Part shown: positions 22,674 through 34,932 of the stretch, piece by piece
Layout: the number at the start of each line of letters is the position of its first letter
Numbering within the stretch: the stretch's first letter is position 1
Translations under genes and position numbers: made by a program
Assembly: GCF_000204055.1 (NCBI RefSeq)
Contig: NW_006768779.1
Span: forward strand, 586,350-650,349
Direction: 5' to 3'
From: Melampsora larici-populina 98AG31
Lineage: Eukaryota > Basidiomycota > Pucciniomycetes > Pucciniales > Melampsoraceae
DNA length: 64,000 nt
Notes under the pieces: generated by a model
The model's input: only the letters and a program-made list of their open reading frames with translations
The model's database searches: none
What the model was told of the DNA's origin: nothing

Positions 22674-25600
22674 TTATTTAGTAGTAAGATTATTTCGATT
22701 TTTAGCTGATCTTGTTCCTAATTGATCATCTGATTCTGTGATTTTCAATTCAAGATATTCAGCAAACGTGTTGATTTGTTCCACCAAAGAAGCCATACTC
22801 TTAACAGCCCCAATACTAGTACTACCGTCTAAAGATTCTTTTAATACTTGATCTGATTCATCAATGTTTTTCAATTGTTTGTGTTCAATCAATTTAGCTT
22901 CATATTCGATCCATGATCCCAGTTTTCTAATTTCAATAGGACTTGAAATTCGAATCCATTGATCATTTGGATCACGTTGACCTCCTTCAAGCATATCTAC
23001 ATCTTCATCTTCCGGTAATGATTCTTTTGAAGATTTTTCAATAACCGCTTGATTGGGTTTTTTAACAGGTTGGATTAAATCACTTGGTTCTGATCCATGT
23101 ATAAGCAGATTATAACTCCATGCGTACGCTAATTCGGTTTGTTCTTCTGGATAAAGTCGACCTGGTGTACTACTTAGAATATAATATAAGTTGCCTCTCG
23201 TATCTTGACCAATCGGCAGGAATCTGAGTCGGTTCGTTGATCCAGCAAGGTATTGCGCAATACCGGCTAACCGTAATCCATTTTTATGATCGGATTCCAC
23301 CTGTGCCATCTGCAAGAGTAACATGACAGCCAAAATCAATGAGCTAAGGTCAATGGAATTCTAAAAGACAAGAAAAAACTCACTCGTACTTCCCATTCAC
23401 CCAAGGCGCGTAATCGCTCTTCTTCTTCTTCTTGCATTTTTTGTAGTTGTTTACCCTTCAAAGGAGGATCAGTCTTAATCAATGACTCTTTAGATGGCAT
23501 AACAGCCACAAGTTGAGCTTTATCTTCTGCCCATTGTTTATTGATTTTCACTCGATCTTTAACAATGTCAGCTTTGGCTATTCGTTCCCTTTCGACACCC
23601 TAGAGACGGAATGTGAGAAAGTGTTAAATGTATGATCATCTTTCAAGTAAAACGTCAACTTTACTGACTTGAAGTAGATCATCAGCCAAGATCTTCCCAC
23701 GAAAAGCCACATCGATCAACCCAGTTATGACGGCTACCTTTTGTTCAGGTAGCACTCTCACGCGTGAGAGTCGTGTATCTGAAGAAGGTGCACTATCAAT
23801 ATATACATTCTTGTTATTCTTCGTGAGCTGAGTATGTAGTCCTTCTTGCGTGAGAAATGTTTGAGCAGCTAGGATAAAAAAATGGGTTCAAATCAAATGG
23901 TAAATCATAACGTGATTTTCTTGCACTTTTGGAAAGGCGAATACAAAACTACTTACTCGACCAACACACAGAAGAAGCTGAATGATAAGGAGTCGGAATC
24001 ATACCACTCAGTTTACTCTCCTTGTTAAGTTGAACCAACGTCTCATAACTACTATCCGATAACAGAATTTCTTTCTCATTTGGTTCTTCTGGGTCAATTT
24101 CACTGAGTATCAACTTGACTAATCCACTCATGATCGCTCGCATACCACCCTCATCGTCAATCCAAAAATTAACAATGTCATCCATACTATCAAGTATTTT
24201 CTCAACCCGTTGAGTTTCATTCTTCGAATTCGCATGTTCCGTCCGACCCAAGCCTGGTAGAAGAGACCTAAAGCGACATACGAACTCTCGAGCGTGAATC
24301 CTCAGTTGGATCTGTTCAGAACTCAATTCACCAGTTGGAATCGAAGAAAAACATTCAGGCGCTAGGACAAGCTTGGGACCTCGTTTGACGGGTACTTTCG
24401 GGACGGCGGGTTGTACTTGAGCGTCACTTGAACCACCCTGTGAGGTCGACGGCTGTGTAAGGTCACTTGATCCACTGGAGGTAGCAACTTTTGGATTAAA
24501 GCTCGATGGACCCGTAGAAGTCTTCGCTTGCAATGCTGATTCAAGTTTTTTGCTCGAAAGATCACCCTTGGTCTCTTTGGACTGGCTAGATTTGTTGGTC
24601 TTCTCTTTTCCAAGAGCTGGAATGGCGACCACAACTCCCGACTTGGGCTTGACCTGCTTCTTAGGCTTCGAGTCTGATCCTTTGGCGGCTTTGTCTTCTT
24701 GCGGCTTCCCATCTTTACTCTTCGTAGGCTTTGGCGTGATGCCAGACTCTTTTGCTTCATCTAGTCTTTGTTTTTTATTATTGGCAAGTGCTATTATATC
24801 CGGTCCCTACAAGTCAAGACTCGATTAATCATAGACCATATGAGAGTTTGAGGAGTCATTCTACTTACCTGCGCATTTGGAACTACTTCGAGTAGCTGCC
24901 GCACCGAGGCGTAACCGCCTTCTGCAGCAATTTTCACCAATCGTCTATCACGTCATCAAACCGTCGTATCTCCCAAAATTAGTGACATGACAGAATATTA
25001 CGCAAACAAAGATACCAGACTGACCCAGTGGGAAGTAAACCTTTCCGTTTCCTGCAAGGAGAGCAATTGCAATAATCCATACACATCGGACATGTCCAAA
25101 CATATGGTGAAGTGAGTACAGGCCTTATCTTTTCTATCTCTTCCCCACTAAAAATCAAACCAAAAGGTATGTCAATCTCAATCAAGCTGATCGGCGAAGT
25201 CGCGGTATAATTACTTACTATCTCGAACGCAAACATTTTGCGCAATATTTCATATTACATTTCACCAATTTTACATCACCCGAATTTACCTTTGAAGTGG
25301 ATTCCCGTACCGGAGCTAAGTTCCCATTGTCGGCTGGCCTTCCTTTTTGAGTTGGCGGTTTAGTGTTTTGACATATCAAGATTTGTTCTAGTACAAACTC
25401 TGATCGACATTGGTGACATCTGGCCGTTGGAACGTCATTCCTATCGGAAGATTCAGGAAGAGAAAGACCTGATGATTTCGAAGATAATTGTGGTAAAGAT
25501 TTCTTTTTGGATGGTTTGTTGAGAATATCTAATTTAGGTTTCTTAGCAAGTTGAGAGGAAGCATCTGCTGCAGAGACGTGTCTTTTTTGAGACGAGGCTT

Positions 25601-25871
25601 TCTTGAGGGGGTTCAAGATGCTAGGTTTCTTGGAGGTGGATGGCTTGGTTTGTGTCGCCTGGCTTTCCGGAACAGGCTGTAATTGATCCTCTGTGCGTTT
25701 TCGCGTACTGCCATCAATGGATTTACGATGAGACCCATTGATATTCGATGTGGATGTACTAGATTGTGCTACATCCATTGATTTACGCTTGGAGCTGGTC
25801 CGGGGTATGTCTGGAGTATGAGACACATCTTGGGGGCGAGGTTCGGAGTGACGACGAATAACTTTTGACAT
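22674..25871 (-). CDS. zf-4CXXC_R1 protein with DDT/WHIM-like C-terminal half
   Basis: Seven exons (25871-25219, 25147-25025, 24944-24869, 24806-23957, 23868-23669, 23599-23384, 23309-22674) join in phase to 917 residues. Residues 1-150 are Ser/Lys-rich and probably nuclear and disordered. About 152-259 holds the zinc-binding module: CHQC, a further Cys at 167, CNMKYCAKCLRSRYGEE, then CPMCMDYCNCSPCRKRKG and LLPTG, the pattern of zf-4CXXC_R1 (CDCA7-type). A Lys/Ser-rich linker follows. About 435-600 is helical and DDT-like; TPGRLYP and RFLPIGQDTRGNLYY (about 735-750) resemble the WHIM/WSD motif. Proteins combining zf-4CXXC_R1 with DDT/WHIM are known in fungi and plants and are linked to chromatin remodelling. 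Role here is by homology; the DDT boundary is uncertain. The canonical donor and acceptor at exon 1/2 (GTAAGTAA ... TTTTTAG) restores RSRYGEE exactly. Confidence 0.85.
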
Positions 25872-27451
25872 GTTACCTGATTCAATTGGATCGGTGGTGA
25901 TACAAGCAAGAAAGAATGGATGGATTGACCTTTGAAGTGAGATAGGATAGGATGTTGATTGATTGATTGATTGATTGATGGTTGGTTTGTAGTGTTGTGG
26001 AAGCTGGTTGTGGGTGACTGTGGGTAGAAATCAAATCAAATCCAACTCGAGATCAACAAAGAGCAACGCGCTACATACACAAGGAGGATTACATACAAAC
26101 TTAACACATCGCGTGCTGCTCACCTGTAACATTCACACGAAAAACACGTGCTACTACTCGATCGCGAAGACACGAATTCACAAGAGACTCGAAATCCACC
26201 ATGGCTGTGTATACCTCTACCCAGCTTTGAGTGTGGAAAACTTGTTGGGGTGGCTCAAGTCCATAAGAAAAAGGAGATTTGATTTGAACACTGGTAATAG
26301 TATCAAAGGTTCTGATGACCAAAACATAGACTTACACCCATTTCTCCAAGCCAAACATGACAAAAACCCGCAGGCTCAACAAAGAACAATGAAAACTTGC
26401 AAGCTTTGTAGGAGCTTCATAACAGAAAATTTTAAAGCACAAACTATTTTTGAAGCTCATGAAACAGAATGATACACACAAATATAACGGAGAGGATCAC
26501 GTATGCATACAAACTTTTTTCTATCAGCTATCCAACTCTGAGCAAGGTGATAAGAATCTCCCCCAACACTGTGAAGAGAGCTACTATGCTACTTGTCTCT
26601 TCATTAGTGTGTGAACTGAGAAGTAATAAAGTGTATTTTGAGGTTCAAAGTTACTCAAATTCAGATTGTAATTATAGGTAGCATTGGATTTGCAGCCAGA
26701 AGTTGGCTGGAAGTCGAAACTCTAGAGGATCTTCAGTTTAATCAGTGCAGTTTCCAGTCTTTTGCTTTGAAAGTGCTCACATATACAAAGTGCATCCAAA
26801 GTATGGGAACTCTGAGAGGATGAAATTGCCACATTTATTCACTTGGGGAAATGGGGGGCTAAAAAGGGTGAAAGCATCTGTTTATAGGATGAATATGTTG
26901 GCAATGAACACATATTGTGAGGGTTTCCATGTTGAAGGGCATGTCCGGGAAAGTCTTGACCAATCTGCACCAGCCAAAGCACTTTCTGCCAGAGGAAATT
27001 GTCAGAAATGACTTCAAGTCTCGCATAAATTCTTGCCCGGGTGCAAGGACTTATAAGTTATAAGCTAAAGGGCTTGCCTGCAAGCTTATGTTTTTGAACA
27101 TGTCTGCTTGGCGTGTCCAATATGATGCTAAAGCCTATCCTGGGTATAATCCAGGTTGATCTTAACTGATTTGTTGTCTTTGAAGGGAAACACTTTCGGC
27201 GTGAATGTGATGCCCCAAATTGCAGGAAGAGCTCCATATTTCATTGAGTCATGACTCATTCAAGTGAGGCAGTTTTTATGTGATACACACTGATGGGGTC
27301 TTCTTCATCCTGATGTTTGAGGAAATTGATGATGTTTGCAAAGATCTCGGCCATGAAGTTTTCCTCTCAGTTGAGGTACAGGAAATGTTTCAAGAGTTGG
27401 AATTACAGAAATTGCTGAGATTGACTTTGCTGAGCTTTGTAAACTTGAACC
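25872..27451. other. Intergenic, no supported gene
   Basis: Divergent intergenic region between the zf-4CXXC_R1 gene and the LRR-like gene. A GATT microsatellite (25957-25979) lies about 90 bp upstream of the zf-4CXXC_R1 start. Open frames at 26008-26472 and 26745-27011 lack domains, signal peptides or splice partners. GGGCTTGCCTGCAAGC near 27069 is a small palindrome. Confidence 0.4.
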
Positions 27452-28907
27452 ATGACCAAATCTCAACCGACTTCTGATCAGCCTATCTCAACTCGTATCA
27501 TCCCTGGTTTATCAACCACTGTTCGTCATGATACATCACTTCAACCTTTATCTGCTTCAACATCAACTTCCAATCATAATGGTCAAATCGGATCAAGGAA
27601 TGAATCAGTCACTCAAAGATTACAGCGACTTCGTTTGGAAAATAGACGACATCAAGCTAACCTACTTCGATCATCCAACTTGACTTCAACTAATATCAGC
27701 AGCCATGGGTCTATCATACATTCGCTTCCAATCCGACGTCAACTGGCTGAAAACATTCTTTCAGGTCTGATTGATTTTGATGCTCTACCTGATAGAAACG
27801 ATAGCTTTCGCTTACTTGAAACCCTTTTCTTTGGTTGTGTAATCAGCTTTTGAAGATATCCCCTCAGTCGCTTTTCAATCCTTCACATCACCTAATCAGG
27901 CCAACAATCCTCGTCAAACAAATATTGCAGGGCCTCCGCCTCCAGCATCGTGGCTTCCTACCCTCCCAGGATCACCTCAATTGGATCTCGATTTACCTGT
28001 GTCAATTCCCAGTTCAGGTCTCGATCCCTTACCACCTTCGCTGGTCTTCCGTCAATCAATTCTTCGGCGCTCTGATTCAACTCCAAGATTCGAATTCTCT
28101 AGTCTGAGTGATTCTTGTCTTCGTCGTTTGGCATTCGATATGAGCTATATGGGTACTGGCGCATCGTTCTGCGTGATTCCCGAACTCAATCAACTTCAAA
28201 GACAGCGTTTATTCGAATTGGCAGCCGAATGGTCTCCTTTGGATGATTATAGCTTTACAGCGTTTTTTCCTCCTTTAATCTTAAATGATCCAAAGGATCA
28301 TCAAATCCAAGATCCAGATGTCATAGAAAGTTGGGAAGAAGAATCCGAACCCGACTTTTTGGACAAAACTCTCAATCTCTCCTTTTGCTCCATCACTATC
28401 TCCTCACTCTCACGTTCTATTTTCGCTGGTCACGTCTTACGCGCACCTTGGCTTACGACTCTGAAACTGGATCATACATCTCAAATCGTCTTATCTACTT
28501 CTTTACTTCGTCTACTAGAAAACTTACCCCTCCTAGAGCTTAGTCTTGCGGCTCAGAAACTTGATCCTAGTCTCTTACCTACCATAGTGCTAAACCGACT
28601 TGCGTCTAGTACTCCTTCACTCAGAACTCTTGATTTGAGTTTCAATCCGGGATGGGCAAGCTTGTACGAAGATCACAAAAAACCTGATGGGATCAGTCGT
28701 GAAATAGGGTTAGGTAGTATTGATTGGCAAAGGCGCTGGCCTAGTTTAGGTCGATTGGTACTAGTTGGTAACATGAACATTTCTCAAAGTAAATCAGTAA
28801 GTCAAGTAAACTGCGATAGAAGATCGGATTGGCATTCACGTGCATTGAAAAAATTATTCAAGACACGACTAGAGAAAGGTGGGAAATATATTGAATGTGT
28901 TCTGTAG
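27452..28907 (+). CDS. LRR-like hypothetical protein
   Basis: Two exons, 27452-27764 and 27847-28907, joined in phase (donor GTCTGA, acceptor TAATCAG, 82-bp intron), 457 residues. The first 170 residues are Ser/Pro/Gln-rich and look disordered. From about residue 290 the pattern LTTLKLDH, LPLLELSLAA, LRTLDLSFNPGWAS and LGRLVLVGN recurs at leucine-rich-repeat spacing, so a short LRR or F-box-like LRR sheet is likely. No signal peptide, no transmembrane segment. The specific family is not recognised. The donor is not the usual GTAAGT, so the splice site should be confirmed. Confidence 0.65.
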
Positions 28908-30175
28908 TTTCTTTTTTTCAAAAGAATGTATTTTACTGTATTCTTTTTGTACAATTCGAGTACCTTGTGTGACTCAAAGTTTCCCGCTTGCAAAGCTAAC
29001 AGACTCTAACCGTAAGCTGTTGGAGAGATGTGAGCAATAAACTAGACTACAAGCCAAACAATAAATTCTTTTTGGTGGAAGATAAGGTACACAGATGGAT
29101 CTTTGTTGGAAATCAATCTCGTAGGGACTTGGGCTCATGACCAACTTTTTATCACTTGCCATCATCTCACGATTTGTATAACCTCTCTCCTTCCATTCAT
29201 AGCAGCCACTGTGATGTCATGTCATGACAATTTTTCCTCACACTCTTCGTGTTTTAGTCATGACTAAATAAAATCAAAGCTTTCTTTATTTTCTACAACT
29301 TTTGCTTTCCATCGATTCTATTACCAAATTTAATGCAAAGAACAAACCTTTGATTTCACGGGAAGATTAAACAGGCAATAAGTGGCCAAATGTTATTTTT
29401 GATCAAATATCATGGCTTTTTCAGCAAGTAGGTAAACTTTTTTCAAAACCATGGCCATAAATATAAATGTTGATCAGGGAAAAGATCAATAAGCATAAAT
29501 ATGGATAACAGTTCTAGAATGTGTTGTTTTGTTTGATGGAATCTTCACATGATCAAAAGTTTCAAATGGAAAGAAAGCTTTGGCAAGGTGGTTGATCTAT
29601 CAAATTTGGTAAGACTGGTGGGTACATCGAGCAAGAAGACATACACATTGGATCATTAAACAGTTGATGTAGATAGTGTTTTCTGTGCATCATCTCATGA
29701 GCCATGTGATTGAGTGTTTGTTCAACATATTGGAGCTTTCAAACTTCAAATCCGATTCTATCATCTCAAGGTTCACTTGAAAGATTCTTTATCTTTTGCC
29801 ATAGGATTGTCAAACCCGAATTAAGGACAATTGTATCATGATAATAATAAATTGACAATGGAATGTTGATCACAAAATTAAAAAAGGTATGTTTGAAAAA
29901 AAAGCTACAAATCGAAATCTCGAAATCAAGAGAACAACAACCAAGAAAGATCTAACCAAAGATGATATTGCTGATACTAAGAAAAATAGAACAGAGAACA
30001 CTAGAACAAAATCTATCAGAGTTTTCTGAATTAACTTCAATCAAGTAACTAAAGGAGTATGAAAACCAAGAAATGGAAAGAATATCATAGTTGGGTAAGA
30101 CCACTCTTTGAGGAGAATATCAATTTTAGAAACCAATGAAGCTTCAAACTTGATGATCTTCCAGAATGTAAAAAC
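28908..30175. other. Intergenic, no gene recognised
   Basis: AT-rich sequence between two genes that converge here (plus-strand LRR-like gene and minus-strand DPBB gene). Only short frames; no repeat with clear ends was found. Confidence 0.45.
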
Positions 30176-30951
30176 TCATAGAGTCCGAGGTCCGTAAAGT
30201 TTTTCATTCCATTGTTTAGGAGGATCGACTTTACGCATGTTCAATCCAGAAACAAAGCCAACATCTAGGTCGAATAACTTTGTGAAAGCAGCCTTGCTAA
30301 GATCGGCATGTGGAACTTCGGGTTTACAACCACCACAAAGGTCAACAACTAAAGAAGAAAAACTTGTAAATATTCGAAAGAAGCCTTTTGATATTCACTT
30401 TAGAAAAGAGATACTTACCACGAGCAACAACTGATTTTCCTCCAGCGACTGAGATTTCGAAGAATTCACCACAGGCGGGTCGTAGGTTCCATTTCTGAGT
30501 GACAGCAATGACTAAAGATTCATCCGTCGGAGCCCATTTTGCTAATTCCATATTGAAACGATTAGATGGCTCCTAAAGATGAAGTTCAAAACAGAAAGGA
30601 AGCTCACATTCTCGTCCACAGAAAGGGTTGAGTAAATCGTGCCCAGTGTACCAAGTGATAACAGCTTTAAGAAGAAAGAAGACGAAAACGAAAATAAGTG
30701 GAACGAAGAGATGCTTCATAAGAGACAGAAACCTTGAACTTACTCTTGATAGTCTCTCCTTTCATAACGTCGCCGATTTGCGAAGAGGCCTTCTTAACAG
30801 ATTTAACGATATCTTCAGCGTCTGGTGATTTGATTCTTTTAACTAATCTCTTCTCATCCACTGGTTTGGGATTTGATGCTAGAGTTTGTAATGATAAAAT
30901 AACGACGATAAAGAAAACTAAAGCACGTGGTGAACTTAAGATGGTCTCCAT
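30176..30951 (-). CDS. Secreted RlpA-like / expansin-type DPBB protein
   Basis: Four exons, 30951-30744, 30664-30608, 30541-30419 and 30348-30176, join in phase to 186 residues. A signal peptide (about 1-26, hydrophobic VFFIVVILSLQTLA) is followed by a basic propeptide-like part with KR pairs (about 35-43). The double-psi beta-barrel begins at TVITWYTGHDLLNP with Cys in NPFCGRE, then WAPTDESLVIAVTQ, PACGEFFEI, and the family motif VVDLCGGCK followed by ADLSKAAFTKLFDLDVG. Such proteins resemble expansin/barwin domains and act outside the cell on wall polymers or as effectors; the stripe-rust DPBB effector PNPi is a known example of the fold. Only the fold is supported here, not a target. The acceptor for exon 3 (GAATTAG) was chosen because it alone keeps the frame and gives the usual spacing. 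Confidence 0.8.
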
Positions 30952-31644
30952 TTTATGATAAAAAAGGATATAAAAGTTTGAATTAATGGAAAATTCGAAT
31001 GAAGAGAATTTGTCTAAGCTTGACAATATTGCTTTGTAAGATGTTGAGCGATGAAAGTTTAATATCAGGAGGAATGATTCGAAAGGAATAAAATGTAGTA
31101 AGGAGTATACGAGAAGTATCTGAGTGATGGATGGTCTTGAGGAATCGAGAAGGAATAATTAAATTGAAAAGAAGGAGGGATGTCGACCTGAAGAGCAGGA
31201 GCCAACATTTATGAGGCTCCAGAGTCAACTGATACCACTGAGTCCTTTTCATTATTCAATTCCCTTATGGACTGCTATAATTATAGTGAGGAATTCAAAA
31301 AAAGGATGGCAGTGAATAAGAAGTGGATATCAGTGAAGATGTCGATCCTCTAAACAGATGTGCCTGAGGCTGTAGATTCTCAGTCAATCCTTTGAAGAGG
31401 TCCGAAAATGCACGATGGATGAGAAAAACAAACCTGCAGGACCTCAAGGCAAATTGGTGTATAACTCTTCCACTTCTTTTGTGTGAATTCGTCGTCGAGT
31501 TCCTCTTTGGCACGAAACGGATATGAAAACTGCAAACGCTCTGAGCTGAGCAGAGACAACAAACCCAACACCACAGTCAAGAAATTGGCTTGCTCGAGTT
31601 GACAATCTCAGATCCATGTTTTCCAAAATGAACTTGAGGTATTA

Positions 31645-32061
31645 ATGAAAATTTTCGGGGACTCAGTTCGTCACTTTCTGTTCAACCCCGGGATTGCTTT
31701 GCAGGCGGGAGTGGGGCCGCTTCGCAAGCATGGTCACAATGGAAGGGCATTGGAGCACAGGAGCTCAATATATTACCTGACATCACATTGGAACATGGGG
31801 TTGGAGATATCACACTCACATCCCAAAAAGTTTTTTGATGTGCTCGAGCTGCACATGATAGGAAAGATGAGAAAGATGACGATATACAGTGATCCTCCTT
31901 ATCCTCAACACTCAATGGCCAGCTTAGCGGCCACCCTGACCCAAGGTATGCCAAAGTTGCGTAGACTTGCTATTTCCTCAGCTTCTAGAGACTTGACACT
32001 GAGAGATCCGATGATGAATCGCTCCACTGATCTTACAACGTCCCGCTCATCATCAACCTAG
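31645..32061 (+). pseudogene. Possible remnant of an LRR-type gene
   Basis: An open frame of 138 codons whose second half (DVLELHMIGKMRKMTIY, then MPKLRRLAIS) has LRR-like hydrophobic spacing. In the same frame upstream, after one stop, some coding-like sequence continues to about 31500. No start, splice site or full domain can be fixed, so it is listed as a probable decayed or partial gene. Confidence 0.3.
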
Positions 32062-32179
32062 GCAGCCCTTTCATCCACTTAAGCACCACAACATTGATTT
32101 CTACAGAGATTTTGCGATGCATAAATGATACATGACAAAGTACTTTGGCATCTATTTTGAATACCCCACTATCATAAAT

Positions 32180-33293
<1,114 letters not shown>

Positions 33294-34258
33294 CTTGATT
33301 AAAAGTTTAGATTGGGTATTCTTGATATTTTGGTGGTATTGTGTTGGAATCTGAAGATAGGAGATGGTAAACAGCGAGGTAAAGTCAGTGTATGCTGGTA
33401 GAGAATGACGTATTTAAATACTTTCAAGACTTATGGGAATTCACGGGTCACTCAAACTGCACTAAAAATGTCAGATCATATCCGATCCCGGTTTGATCCG
33501 CTGCCAAGAACGTTGAAACTTGTATTCTCCCCTTCATACATCACAAATCACCACACAGCACCACACCTCATTCTCCCTCTGCTGCGTTAACATGATCTTG
33601 ATCCTACGCATCGTGATTAGGACTACCAGGCTTCCCCAGAGTCTGTTTTTCAAAGGGACCATTGAACCATCATCATTGTAAGGCTCGTCATCAGAGCTCA
33701 AAGTTGAAGGGGGAAAGAAGTCACGACAAATCAGATCGTCACAAAGAGCCAAGGTTTTCTGTCATCTGCGAACGCGTTGGTGATTCGCCCGCCGGGCTGG
33801 TGATGCTCTGAGTGGCTTTAATACGCTTATCTACCATCAGACTCAGAGCTCTAAACAGGTGCAAACTTGTGATACTTTTGAAATAAGGGTATACCATCTT
33901 ACAATGTCCGAAGTTCCAACAAACAAGGATATCTGATGATTTGAATCCTCCAGAAAGATTATGTACAACGACCGATGAACTGAAGGAGATTCAATCCATC
34001 CAGCACCTACCTGGCCAAATTCAGAACAGGAGAAACAAATCCATTTCGACATCTCAAACACAAGGAAACTAACATCACGCTCCTTCAATCTGCATCTCAA
34101 AGGCCTTCAAACGTCAAATTGAAAAATTTCGTAAAACCCAGCTGACCAAGCCGGATTTTGGTCTTTCAATGATAAGAAGATCCATAACAAGTTACAAGGA
34201 CGTCGAGGATATGAGATCGAAAGGTAAATTTTAATGTGAAGATTCATCTTGAATTCAC
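33294..34258. other. Intergenic, no gene recognised
   Basis: Sequence between TPI and the rhodanese gene. Minus-strand frames 33534-33752 and 33843-34100 were examined; neither has a domain or convincing start. Probably the TPI promoter plus the 3' flank of the rhodanese gene. Confidence 0.4.
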
Positions 34259-34932
34259 TTACGCAGAACCTTCATTCCTGACCCAATCCATCTAAATCAA
34301 TTTGTTGAGTTTAGTAAAAATAGTGACATAGGAATGTATAAATTTTCAAAAAAGACTTCTTACCCAGGATCCTTTGTAAACTTTGATCCTGTGTTATAAA
34401 CATCAAATAAATTCAGTCAAAATCATATTATATCGTTCAAGCAACAAATTCGAAAAGAAAAGTCAAAACCCACTTTTTATAACCTTTCGTCTTAGCTAAA
34501 TCAGCTGCCTGACCACTTCTCTTTCCCATCTTACAATAAAATATCATTTTTTGATCTTCATTAGGCTTTGGAAACCCATGTAACTTGAGAAATTCATCTG
34601 GTGTGATTCCAAAACTGTTTTCTAATTTCGAAAGAGGTAAATTGACCGAAGTTGGTATAGAACCTTGGGCCACTTCGTCCGGTTCTCTAACATCTAGGCC
34701 CATCAAAGCAAACTCTTCAACGTTGACATTGAAAGCGATCAACTTTGAAAAGATTCTTAAATTACTGACCAATCAACAAGATATTCTATATCGATCAAAT
34801 CGTCGAATCAGATCGAGTTCATCATAACATCATAATCGAATTCCGCACCTTGCTGGGATTCAAGGTAATTGGTTTCAACTCTGGATACTTGATTTCGGAA
34901 CCATCCCATTCGATCTCTTGTGAACTTGCCAT
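34259..34932 (-). CDS. Rhodanese-domain protein (sulfurtransferase)
   Basis: Four exons, 34932-34849, 34742-34474, 34388-34364 and 34291-34259, join in phase to 136 residues. It is a single rhodanese domain: GLDVREPDEVAQGSIPTSVNLPL in two parts gives the DVRE and cavity strands, MIFYCKMGKRSGQA carries the active-site Cys and its loop, and YKGSWMDWVRNEG is the usual end. Small single-domain rhodaneses transfer sulfane sulfur, for example to cyanide or thiols; the substrate cannot be told. No mitochondrial presequence is evident. Exons 3 and 4 are only 25 and 33 nt. Confidence 0.88.

Noticed and set aside
26008..27011. Plus-strand frames of 154 and 88 codons
   Set aside because: No domain, signal peptide or splice partner, and composition like the surrounding non-coding sequence.
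33534..34100. Minus-strand frames between TPI and the rhodanese gene
   Set aside because: No recognisable domain and no in-phase exon on either side.
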